Source: Ophiothrix spiculata (taxonomy: Eukaryota > Echinodermata > Ophiuroidea > Amphilepidida > Ophiotrichidae). Taken from it: a stretch of 25,553 nt of DNA. The position numbers and the translations under genes were made by a program. Positions 17,163-25,553 of this stretch are shown here, one piece after another. The notes beneath the pieces are model-generated. The model worked only from the letters and a program-made list of their open reading frames with translations, had not been told where the DNA came from and did no database searches. Where the stretch lies: assembly GCA_000969725.1 (NCBI GenBank), contig JXSR01S011570.1. The stretch is one strand, 5' to 3'. Numbering within the stretch: position 1 is the first letter of the stretch; every line of letters begins with the position of its first letter.

Positions 17163-19111
17163 GCTGCCTTATTTCCAACTGGGGAGGTAGCAAGTTGTAG
17201 TGTTTTTCAGTTCACACCTAGTCCTGTGGCAAGGTGACAAAACCTTTTAGTTTTAAGTAGAACTTGGCTGAATTGTTTGTATATAGTACACTTAGATAAG
17301 GATATGCTTTGAAAACAGTGACAATTGATGAAAAATGGACCATGTTAACTTTAGTATGACGATTAGATAATTCAACACAGAAATAAGAATTGATCACACC
17401 ATAATAATTTTTTAGTTTACTGAACCCTGTTTACTTCCAGTGATATTTTTAACAAATTGTATACAATCTGACCGGTTTGGGAACTCTAATTGACAACAGA
17501 AAAAATAGTATGGGGGATTGTGCAAAATCAACTACTGATTATTACAAAACAAATGTAAAGAGGGGATAAATAGGTGGGCAAAGGCGAAGGCAATTAAAGG
17601 GACACTATACAAGTTTACCACTAGTCCAAATTTGTTTCCTTAAAATCTAAAATTTCATACATTTCAACTCAACTATGGGCCACACATGTTTAGTCCATTG
17701 AGCGCTGTGTTTCAGGTCATACTAAGATTACTAAGTATTTAAACTGTTTTTCATTTTACTTAGTCCCTCTAACTTTGGTTACCATGACTATTATATTTTT
17801 CAGTCCCAACATATTCATTGTACTGTCATACAGACATTTTAAAAAAGAAATAATCTTTTGAAAATATTATCCCATATTGTAGATTTCAGCTACGACTTGC
17901 ATAATTACGTCAATACTTGCTGTGACGTATACAGACAATTTAGTTGACCAAGAGAGATTAGCTTGAAGTCGTGGTTCATTGAGCAGAAATAAGTTGACTG
18001 GGTGATGATTTATAGAACGGGATATAAGGGGCATTGAGTGTAAACAGTGTAAACAATTGATGACCTTTGTGCGTGGTGGTATGGATGAATTGTTTTCCAA
18101 TAGTATTCTGTAAATTTTGTTGCATTATGTACCTTAATGCCTGCCATTCATAAATCAAACAAATTCATATCAAATCTTTTTTTTTCCATCTTAACAAATA
18201 ACAAATCATTAAACACATCTTCATAGACTCTAAAAATATAAACGGTACAAACATCTATTAGGACACAAAAAGATTGTTTGATCAATGGAACAAAAATTCA
18301 GTTTGGGATTATATTTAAAAGTATTGTTTGTTTACTCTGTCCATTAAATTTTTGTTTGGCCTATCTCACTGAAAAAAGATGAGTTGCAATTTCTGACCTT
18401 TTAACTCCCCACAGTGTTGATGGGTAAATATTTCATTAAGAGTGTTATGATTGATGGCTTGGGGAATTATGAAAGATGTCAGAGCATCAAGTCAGAAATT
18501 AAAGATCTTCCACTCCTCCTAGGAATAAAGCGCAAGATATAGTTCGTCATTTTTACCATCTTTAAAATCCAGACAGCTGAATGCATGTTGACCTCGAGTT
18601 CCCAGACGATATTATCGATTGGAATAACCCGCTAAAACTACAATTAAAATAATAAAAAATCAAAACAGTGACAAAAATTCCAAATGAATATGTTTCTCAT
18701 TGGAGAAAAATGAAGTAGTCAGCAAATCTTTTCAACAGAATAAAATCCACAGTACCTGTCAAGTACAGATTTCAGATTATATTGAAAAGACCAATGTAAT
18801 CATGGAATTTTTTGAAAACAACGATTACCAAAGAAAGTAATGTGCTATGAAACTCTACAGGTAAGTAATCATTTCAAAATGTGCCACGATGCAAACATTA
18901 TTTCACCATCATGAATATTTTGATAAATGGTCAAACATATTACTCCATGGCAAAAATTTCACACCATGAGAAAAATTAAAATCAAAATTTTCATTCCAAA
19001 TGTAAATTTAAAATAGTGGTGAAAATGTAACACCATGAGAAAAATTCTGAATGAAAATGACTACAAAAATGACAAAGTATATCTAGCGCTCACACATGAT
19101 GTCAGCGAATT
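17163..19111. other. Intronic non-coding stretch (last NUFIP1 intron)
   Basis: No exon or complete element was recognised in about 1.9 kb. At 17595 the sequence TTAAAGGGACACTATAC looks like one end of a TTAA-type MITE, but no matching right end was found. Near 18975 and 19041 the words ACACCATGAGAAAAATT repeat. Confidence 0.45.
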
Positions 19112-19230
19112 GAATCACGTCAGAAAATTTAGATATTTTGATCCTCACATTTGAAGTAACAAGAGCTGGGTCATCAGAGCATAACGAATCAAGTCAGAAA
19201 ATCTTGAACTTTTGATCCTCGCATTTACAG
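19112..19230. repeat. Diverged direct duplication, 74-bp period
   Basis: GAATCACGTCAGAAAATTTA at 19112 and GAATCAAGTCAGAAAATCTT at 19186 are each followed by TTTTGATCCTC(A/G)CATTT. They are two old local copies. Confidence 0.75.
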
Positions 19231-19689
19231 AGCTGTGTAGACCTATATAGATAATATATTAGAGATCGTTGTCCTTCGGAGAGGAGTCGGTCACAACTGT
19301 GGTCAATTTTGGAAAGAGCAACTAGGGGTTTTTACCCTTGGTTGTTCCCAGCCTTGTTTTAATTGCAATTCTGTACTATAAGATCTGAGTTAGCCTTTGA
19401 AGGAAAGAGCTAACTCCTTCAACCTTAGGCCATGAACTTTTTGAACACCCCTCATTACTTGTTGTGAATGAGACTCTAAGCAAAAATCTCCAGTTTACAT
19501 TTCAGATGGCAAACCAGTATCAGAAGAATTGGTGGATCTGTGGCTTAAAAGTGAAAACAAAATGGTTACCATATAGGTCTACCCTTCTCTCTTTTTTTAA
19601 ATCTGTTTTTGATTACAAAATGGGCACGACTCATCCATGCAGCAGATTGATGAATATTCATCAAGTGTGTGTAAGAAAGTCACATTTGC

Positions 19690-20090
19690 AGCAAATGCCA
19701 TTTCTCACACATTTGTACTGTACACTGTATAATGTCCAGTCTTGGGTCTGTAATGGCTCTTGAAATGATTCTTCAGGCGATTATCTGTCCAGCCATTTCA
19801 AGAGACATGTATGGAAGAGAAATTTGAAGAGATTGTTTACATGTTAATAGTGACAAGCAAGGTGATAAATACATATCATCATGTGAATGCAAGAAAGGCG
19901 TATTTGCAATAGCTGCTACTTTACAAAAAATTGAATTGCACATTGTAGAATGTCCAGTCTTAGGTCAGTGGCTCTTTAAATGATTTCAAGAGCCACTGAC
20001 ATATGGGAGAGAAATTTTGAGGAATTTGTTGCTTTCTAGAGACAATGTGTTAAATAAATATAGCATATGGCAGCCATTGCAGATATAATT
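19690..20090. repeat. Diverged tandem duplication, about 218-bp period
   Basis: AATGTCCAGTCTT at 19731 and 19949 anchors two copies. Later segments also match (GGAAGAGAAATTTGAAGAGA near 19813 with GGGAGAGAAATTTTGAGGAA near 20006). GGCTCTTGAAATGATT and its partly inverted counterparts also occur in both. Confidence 0.7.
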
Positions 20091-21429
20091 TTCTTTCACT
20101 CACAAGACAAAATATCATCAAAAAGGACAAAAACCTCCTGTTGGTCATATTCCTTTCCAGTTTCATTTTGGATAATTAATTTGGGAGTTGAAAAGATATG
20201 TATAATCAAGTGCATTCTTGAGTACCTATTTTTATTTTGAATGTTTTATGTTTGTGTATGATTGCCTCAGGTCTTAATGGTATTTTTATCATATCATTGT
20301 TCGTATCATTGTATTGTCAACTTATTTCAGTTCCACGGTACTTTATCTTGCCAGTTGTCGCCAGCAAGCATTTACGAGGGGTGATTTTGTGATTTACTAA
20401 TTGGAGTAAAGAAATTTGGACTGCTTATGTAACCTCTCAAATTGATGATCAACCCACACATTGATTTAGGGGTTCAACATGTTAAGAGTGGTGATCACAA
20501 ATCAACAATGATGCATTCATGCGTCAGTGTATTTTTATTATGCCAAGAGAGTTTTCGTCGCCTGGGAATGATAAAAACTATGTGTATGCATAATATGAAG
20601 TTGTTTAATCACTCAAGTATGATGTTTGAATCTCTTTTTCAAAAAATCAAAATCTTCCTAAAATTTATCTAAGTACATTTCAACAACTGGAAAGGTATAT
20701 TCTTATTTAATAAAAAGCCCTTTCAAATCAAACCTTCCAAAACATTATGGCCTCTTAAGAGGTTTTCTTAGAGATGCAAAACCTCCACTGATTCTGAAAA
20801 AATCAAGTATTTATTTGTGCTGATAACGAATCTAAAATAAAATGAATAGGTCACCATGCTTGTTTTTGAGATACAAACATTTCAAAAAGTACATATTTTC
20901 CCCAAAATTCACTTGATTTACCACACAAAGTATAGGGAAAGCTCCAAAAAGTCAATCATTTCGTGCTTTTGAAATAGTAAATGCTCCATTGGTTTTTGTC
21001 ATTTTTACATATGTTAAAGCATTTTTTGCGTACTTCAAAATACTGAAATAAAAAAATAGGGTCAAATTGTTAGTTTTCAAGAAAAATAACAAAAAACGGC
21101 ATTTTTCAATAAAATGTGAATACTTTGACGTCACATCTGCGTCTGCATAATTTCGCACATATATATCATGCAGAGATATGGTGCGTGATTAACCAAATGG
21201 ATGCAAACATTTTTTTATTGATTTATTTGATTTTTTACTATTTGTGAAATGGGTATCTCCCAGTCGTAAGCAACTACATCTCTGAGAAAACACCTAACTT
21301 AAAATCATCAACAACTTTTGAAGCTCATTTGCTATGGACTTTCACAAATGGATGAAATGAGACAAGATCAAGGGAATGAGTCACATGTTAAAAATATTGA
21401 GTTTGAACTACATGGCAATAAGCTACTAA
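20091..21429. other. Intronic non-coding stretch
   Basis: No exon or bounded element was recognised. A perfect palindrome CCTCTTAAGAGG lies near 20751. Confidence 0.45.
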
Positions 21430-21700
21430 ATCCCTGGGGGTACTCAAATTTGGCTTGGGTGGGATGTGCCTCTGTGAAATTTGGAAAAAAACTCATCCAA
21501 ATACCAATTTTCAAGAAAAAGGAACCCACCCATTTACCGAAATTTCCCAAAGTATGAGTCAAATTTATTAAAAAATCACATGTTTTTGCCTAAACTTGGG
21601 CTATTTTGGGACAAATTTTCTGACGTTTTGAGAAGAAATGCTCAAGTTCTGAAATACCAGAGAGCCTGATTTTGCTACCTGAATTTGTGCCTCCCAGATT
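21430..21700 (+). repeat. Possible dispersed repeat beginning CCTGGGGGTACTC
   Basis: The composition and wording (CCTGGGGGTACTCAAATTTG, then repeated AATACCAATTTT / CCCA.CCATTTACC / AAATTTCCCAAA) look like a moderately repeated element seen in invertebrate genomes. Open frames on both strands overlap here for that reason. The identification is from memory and only one copy is in the window. Confidence 0.3.
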
Positions 21701-21903
21701 AAATCCTTTAGAATTTTATTAAATTTAAAGAATTGCCATATATTTTAAATGATTGAACAGAGTTTGAATCAAAATGTAGCATTTAAAATGTAAAAGTAAG
21801 TTGTAATAAAAAATGATTAATTAAAATTAAAAGTTGATGACATGCAACTCATTTCTTTTTATGATGTCTCATCTTGCAAAGCAAGCAGATAGTAGGTGTA
21901 TAC

Positions 21904-22052
21904 CATTTCAAGTAGAGTTGCCTTGCGTGGTCTGACACCATTACGTCTATCGGTTTTCCCGCCTTGGTTTCTTCTTTTTCGTCTTTCCCTGACACTTTTC
22001 TTCGTTGTATTTCTCAAGTGATCTTTCTGTGCTGGTTTGACATCCTGGGTTT
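21904..22052 (-). CDS. NUFIP1: NUFIP1 homologue, penultimate coding exon
   Basis: This 149-nt minus-strand exon has a strong acceptor (TTTTTTCCTTGACTGCAG) and a GTATAC donor placed directly after the codons for TLLEM. Two leading nucleotides (AA) complete the split codon from the 25039-25221 exon, giving GAA (Glu), followed by 49 full codons, so the intron after it is phase 0. The peptide runs TQDVKPAQKDHLRN, then a highly basic stretch (KKSVRERRKRRNQ, then RPRK), and ends in TLLEM. In NUFIP1 proteins a basic linker leads into TLLEM followed by LLA.DIRHERN; here the second half of that signature is 5.5 kb away in the next exon. The basic stretch could act as a nuclear localisation signal (inference). 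Without splicing the frame runs on to a stop near 21859. Confidence 0.87.
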
Positions 22053-22924
22053 CTGCAGTCAAGGAAAAAAGATAAAAGATATCTTAAGTATCATTGAGCT
22101 TACATTTGTTAATTTGAGAATGATAAAAAAACCATTTGCTTGAAGGGCAATGGACGTGTTCAAAATCATATTTTAAACTTGAACAGTCACCCATATCAAA
22201 AACTCATTTTTGATATCATTAATTCCAAATGGACTATTTTTAACTATTGCATTTTATTTTTTTTTTGAAATACCTGGGTTGCTAAAACTTTATCCATAGG
22301 AGTCCGCTACCTGTAATTTTTGAACCAAGAGGTTTTGAAGTAAAGAATTCTGAAAGCGGGTTTAGAGAACTTAAAGTACTCATAAAAGTGATGTTTTAAA
22401 GAACTGAACTTTAACATCAAATTTGTGACCCGTCAAGATAGAAAGGTACCTACCTTAAGGTCGGCATAGTAAATTACGAGATATGGGCCATTGAAGCTGA
22501 GCATAGTCAAAAATCACGTCCAAGGTCGAATTTCTAATTTCATCAGAAACGTTATTTTTGAAGTGTATTCTATCATATCAATCAGGTTCCAACATCCAAA
22601 ACATTAGAAAAATGTTTTAAAAACCAAGGTAAAAATCATCTACCCATTAAAGTTTTACCTAGTTCAAAAACTTTTAACTAAATTTTCTCAGAACTATTGT
22701 TTTCCGAATCAGCTCGATGCCTTTTGCCAATTTGGATGTGCCTTTGCAACCGAACATCCAATAACCAAAAGAAAGGTGTCATTTTCAAGCTTAAATTCTC
22801 AGCTTTCAGATGAGACCAAAAATCAATTTTGATTTTTAAATCACCTTGTTTAGGTTTTTGCCAAGGAAACCCAACTTGGTACTTGGTACCAAGTAAGCTG
22901 AAAGAAGCTTATCTTTAACAGGGC
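22053..22924. other. Intronic non-coding stretch (NUFIP1 penultimate intron)
   Basis: No exon or bounded element was recognised. A perfect 16-bp palindrome TACTTGGTACCAAGTA lies at 22880-22895. Confidence 0.5.
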
Positions 22925-23101
22925 TCCAAGATGTTTTTTAAATTCAGTTTTGAATGCAGGAGGAAGACAGGAGCACCTGAAGAAAAACCTGCAGGAGCGT
23001 GCATGGACTGAAAACCAAATGCACATAAAGCGCAGGACGTGGGACTCGAACCCGAGACTTCATTGGTGCAAGGCGAGGGAACTACCGCTGTGCCAACCCG
23101 C
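22925..23101 (-). mobile_element. tRNA-derived SINE
   Basis: Read on the minus strand it starts GCGGGTTGGCACAGCGGTAG with a good A-box (TGGCACAGCGGTAG, 23082-23095), followed at proper spacing by a B-box (GGTTCGAGTCC, 23042-23052), the two parts of an RNA polymerase III promoter. Next comes a body with CAGGTTTTTCTTCAGGTGCT and CTTCCTCCTGCATTC words, resembling the conserved central part shared by several invertebrate SINEs, then an A/T-rich 3' end. The 3' boundary is approximate and no target duplication was confirmed. Its head lies 15 bp from the 23117-24006 element. It is not a working tRNA: only the head is tRNA-like. Confidence 0.82.
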
Positions 23102-23172
23102 TTTTGAGACCCTTTAGGGGTGAAAGCACCTCACTCATTGTTGCATTTTTGCAAATTTATTTTGTACCATAA

Positions 23173-23556
23173 GGCCAAAAAAAAAAAATTCTTTGGTTGC
23201 CCTCCACAGCTTTTTTCAGAGAGGGTCGGTCGGTCGGTCAGTTTTTTTTTTTTTTATTTCTTTTTTAATACTCTTCCACGGACTGCTAGGCCGATCGGCC
23301 GCTCTAGCCTTCACAACTTCCCCCTGGACATCCAAATCAAAACAATCAAATACTTCTTGTAGTGATTTGGGACATCCTAAACATTTTGAGGGTTGAATAT
23401 CGAAAAAAGCAAAAATATACCTTTTTTTTTGTAGTTTTTGGTAAGTTTTGCATATTTTTTTAGAAAAAAAAATATTTTTCAATAAAAAAAAGTTTGGGTC
23501 AGGCTGAAAAATAGGGTCGGTCGGTGGAGGGCAACCAAACAATTTTTTTTTTGGCC
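23173..23556. mobile_element. PIF/Harbinger-like MITE nested in the outer element
   Basis: The ends GGCCAAAAAAA...TTTGGTTGCCCTCCAC and its complement (23524-23556) are about 33-bp inverted repeats. TAA flanks both sides (23170-23172 and 23557-23559). Removing the element and one TAA restores GTACCATAAC, exactly the sequence in the other terminal repeat of the outer element, which confirms the insertion and its boundaries. Inside each end lies GGGTCGGTCGGT in direct orientation. Long T and A runs fill the centre. Confidence 0.9.
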
Positions 23557-23569
23557 TAACGGTTATAAT

Positions 23570-23720
23570 GTCTTTTTTACTTTTTCGGATTTGGGTCAAT
23601 TTTTTGATTTTCATGCCAAATAAGGTCAAAAAATGGCCAAAAATAGCAAAAAGTGAATTTTTGACCTTATTTGGCATGAAAATCAAAAAATTGGCCTAAA
23701 TCCAAAAAAGTAAAAAAGAC
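23570..23720. repeat. Long hairpin with 63-bp arms inside the outer MITE
   Basis: Arms 23570-23632 and 23658-23720 (starting GTCTTTTTTAC, ending CAAATAAGGTCAAAAA) are complementary at about 60 of 63 positions around a 25-nt spacer. RNA from either strand would form a long near-perfect duplex. It could be a third inserted element, but no target duplication is visible. Confidence 0.88.
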
Positions 23721-24009
23721 GCAACATGCATGTGGGTGTTTAAGATTAAAATACCCACTCCTAGGTCATTTTTTCAAAAAATGTTATTTTTAGCTTGGTT
23801 GGAAACCCAAATGGCCAAAAAATGTGTTTTTTGTGATTTTCTCACAAAATGTGATTTTTGGTCAACAATCAACATCACCATCATGTTCCTTGTGAAAATT
23901 CTTTTCTGGAAATGTATACTTTTATTAACTTTAAGCACTTTGTTCAAAAGTTATGGTACAAAAAAAATTTGCAAAAATGCAACAATGAGTGAGGTGCTTT
24001 CACCCCTTA

Positions 24010-24443
24010 AGGTACCTTTAAGGTCCTGAAACAAAAATATCTGGAAATTTTGCTTAAAATTGGGAACTAATATAAACTTTAAAGAAGAGCTTGTGAAGAT
24101 GTGAAAGAAAAGTACAGAGAGAGCTGCAATCCCTGTACCACCATTCTAGATTGTCCCTCCAGATTTTGATTGGGTACGGATGTGCTGCCATAAAAATCAA
24201 CTACCACCCTATACGTAAACCTAAAAAGGCAAACAATGCTACCATTTGTAAACATTTAACAACCGTTATTTATACAATTATATACATTTTTACAATGTAA
24301 TTTCACTTTAAAAGCATTATGGTGACCGATAGGCGAACCATATGTAATCCATTTTTCAATTAATTTACAATCTTTTTTGCTAAACTCATGAGCCAAATAT
24401 ACAATCAAGATATAAGAAAAATAGGATTCAGAAAAATCTAACT
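24010..24443. other. Intronic non-coding stretch
   Basis: No exon, inverted repeat or known element was recognised. Confidence 0.5.
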
Positions 24444-24447
24444 TTAA

Positions 24448-24968
24448 AGGCATTAGCCACGTTAGTGTTTTTCAAAGTAGACTTGCTATGGAACATAATA
24501 CCTTTTTTGATATGTATAGAAAGGACTTACAAATATCAGTACAGCCTGTCAGTAGTTAAGATATATTATCTTCTTTTGTGAAGTTATAAGCAAAAATAAG
24601 AGCATATAATAAATCATTCGCTGTGTTAGTGTTTTTAGAAATAAATTGCAAAATTCTCAAAATTAAAACTGTTTTGCATATATCAAACCAGCTTTGGTAA
24701 ATATATCACCTATTTGCATGTATTTAACATTTCTAACCTATAATAAAGTCATTTTAAAACGACAAACACACGTTCTGAAATTGAAAATTTAAGAAAATAG
24801 AAACATTGTCAACAGTTTAGTAAGGAACGAATTGGGTGGAAAATCATCTTTTTAAAAACAAATAATAAAGTTTTATTTGTTTATTTTGATTCATCCTATC
24901 ATACCTTTCCTTGATTCAATGAAGTTTTTATGAATTTTCATATTCATATGGAATCATGGCCAATACCT
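24448..24968. mobile_element. 521-bp TTAA-flanked MITE
   Basis: The left end AGGCATTAGCCACG and the right end (opposite strand AGGTATTGGCCATG) are inverted repeats with a few mismatches. TTAA lies on both sides (24444-24447 and 24969-24972). The interior is AT-rich and non-coding. It shares the TTAA target and AGG start with 6982-7307 but not the rest of the ends. Confidence 0.78.
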
Positions 24969-25038
24969 TTAAGACTTAGCTTCAACAAAAAATACATTTT
25001 CGAAACAGAATATTTTACAAATTGTGACATATTCTAAC

Positions 25039-25221
25039 CATGTGCTTCTGATTTCTCCACTTGGTCATCTTTAGGTGGTTCCCTGTTGTTTTCTTCATTT
25101 TCAGATGATGAGTCTGCATAAGCTGCTGCAAGGCTTCCCAAGGAGCCAATACTACCACTGGGTGCCAGGTGGACATCTGCCTGTTGTGTACTAGTGGTCC
25201 CCTCAGTTTCTTGGTCAGAAT
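25039..25221 (-). CDS. NUFIP1: NUFIP1 homologue, antepenultimate coding exon
   Basis: This 183-nt internal exon is read on the minus strand. It follows a good acceptor (TTGAATTGTTTCAG) and ends at a GTTAGA donor. It begins with the last 2 nt of a split codon and leaves 1 nt at its end, so both flanking introns are phase 1 and the frame is open throughout. The peptide starts about SDQETEGTTSTQQ, contains GSLGSLAAAYADSSSENE near its middle, and ends DDQVEKSEAH. It is acidic, Ser/Glu-rich and probably disordered, with no catalytic motif. The assignment rests on the exon phase joining exactly to the 21904-22052 exon, not on this low-complexity peptide itself. Reading on past the donor reaches a stop after one more codon, so an unspliced form would end here. 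The exons upstream of it lie outside the window. Confidence 0.78.
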
Positions 25222-25553
25222 CTGAAACAATTCAAAGCAATAACCAAACAATATTTTATTTATGATAAATGTTGATATAACTTTTGTGGATCATGAATTG
25301 CCCCTAAGTGTTGAAAATCGGGGCAATGGATGAGAGACATCATAAAAAAGTTGGTTATACAGTTGGACTTCAAATAAATAGGTCATTGGGTGGTAGCTCA
25401 GTGAATTACAGCGGCGGCTGGTCAAGCAGTTCTTTCGGTTCTTAGCACCGCTCAATTTTGCAGAGCATAAAGAAAAATCAACATTCGTTTTCTCAAAACA
25501 TAAACATACTGTATTTCCTCGGAAAAACCTCTGCATAAAACCATACAATCTTT
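25222..25553. other. Intronic flank of NUFIP1, right edge
   Basis: Upstream of the 25039-25221 exon on the minus strand. No further NUFIP1 exon was recognised before the window ends. Confidence 0.5.
25388..25455 (+). repeat. Weak tRNA-like segment
   Basis: GGGTGGTAGCTCAGTGAATT resembles a tRNA 5' end with an A-box, and CGGTTCTTAGCACCG lies where a T-arm would be, but the B-box is poor. It is probably a decayed SINE head or tRNA pseudogene. Confidence 0.3.

Larger units (their letters stand above)
23117..24006. mobile_element. PIF/Harbinger-like MITE (outer element)
   Basis: The terminal inverted repeats are about 56 bp, starting GGGGTGAAAGCACCTCACTC and running to GTACCATAA(C), with very few differences. 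TTA flanks each end (23114-23116 and 24007-24009), the 3-bp TWA duplication typical of PIF/Harbinger. The 890-bp span includes a second element (23173-23556) and a long hairpin (23570-23720); without the inner element and its extra TAA it would be about 503 bp. No transposase was seen; open frames here follow the palindromes. Confidence 0.87.

Noticed and set aside
17595-17620. TTAAAGGGACACTATAC as a complete TTAA MITE
   Set aside because: No complementary right end could be found downstream; only a possible solo end remains.
23216-23686. 156-codon minus-strand open frame, the second longest in the window
   Set aside because: It runs through the nested MITEs and the long hairpin. Lys/Phe-rich content comes from A and T runs, and no family resemblance was seen.
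1-25553. CRISPR array, bacterial operon or integrated prophage
   Set aside because: The window is animal nuclear DNA; the repeats are microsatellites, tandem duplications and transposon ends with no regular spacer structure.

Overview
The window is eukaryotic nuclear DNA from an animal: AT-rich, intron-bearing, and crowded with transposable-element remnants. A marine invertebrate such as an echinoderm or another invertebrate deuterostome fits the mix of short inverted-repeat elements, a tRNA-derived SINE, a LINE and Ty3/gypsy and BEL/Pao fossils, but the sequence alone does not fix the phylum.

The one host gene I can defend is on the minus strand, at 16260-25221. Three coding exons (25039-25221, 21904-22052 and 16260-16352) join with matching phases and good splice sites. 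They encode the last ~140 residues of a NUFIP1 homologue, ending in the family signature TLLEM-(F)LAPDIRHERN...QCVRYVV. NUFIP1 (yeast Rsa1) is a box C/D snoRNP assembly factor. The exons before these lie beyond the right edge. Directly after the stop codon there is a degenerate tandem copy of the 3' part of the last exon that keeps the same reading frame and the same distance to a stop.

Region by region. 1-2150: microsatellites, one copy of a GTAC-rich palindromic family, a Ty3/gypsy reverse-transcriptase fossil (minus strand) and a tRNA-like fragment. 2265-6400: one decayed LINE (plus strand) carrying three insertions: a 357-bp insert with ATTCT flanks, a 1.1-kb TTAA-flanked element, and a 256-bp foldback element sitting in one copy of a tandem duplication whose other copy preserves the empty site. 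6982-10812: a dense row of non-autonomous DNA elements, several with exact target duplications (TTAA, 8-bp hAT-like, TTTA, TA). 11147-11842: BEL/Pao pol fossil (minus strand). 11900-14660: an inverted-repeat element, a 161-bp tandem repeat full of TGACCT half-sites, and further copies of elements seen earlier. 15150-16259: probable NUFIP1 3' UTR. 16353-21903 and 22053-25038: NUFIP1 introns, holding a TA-flanked inverted-repeat element, tandem duplications, a SINE, a PIF/Harbinger-like element nested inside another, and a third TTAA-flanked element.

No bacterial-type features, CRISPR arrays or rRNA were seen. The interest lies in the element archaeology, with internal empty-site controls and nested target duplications, and in the duplicated NUFIP1 terminal exon.
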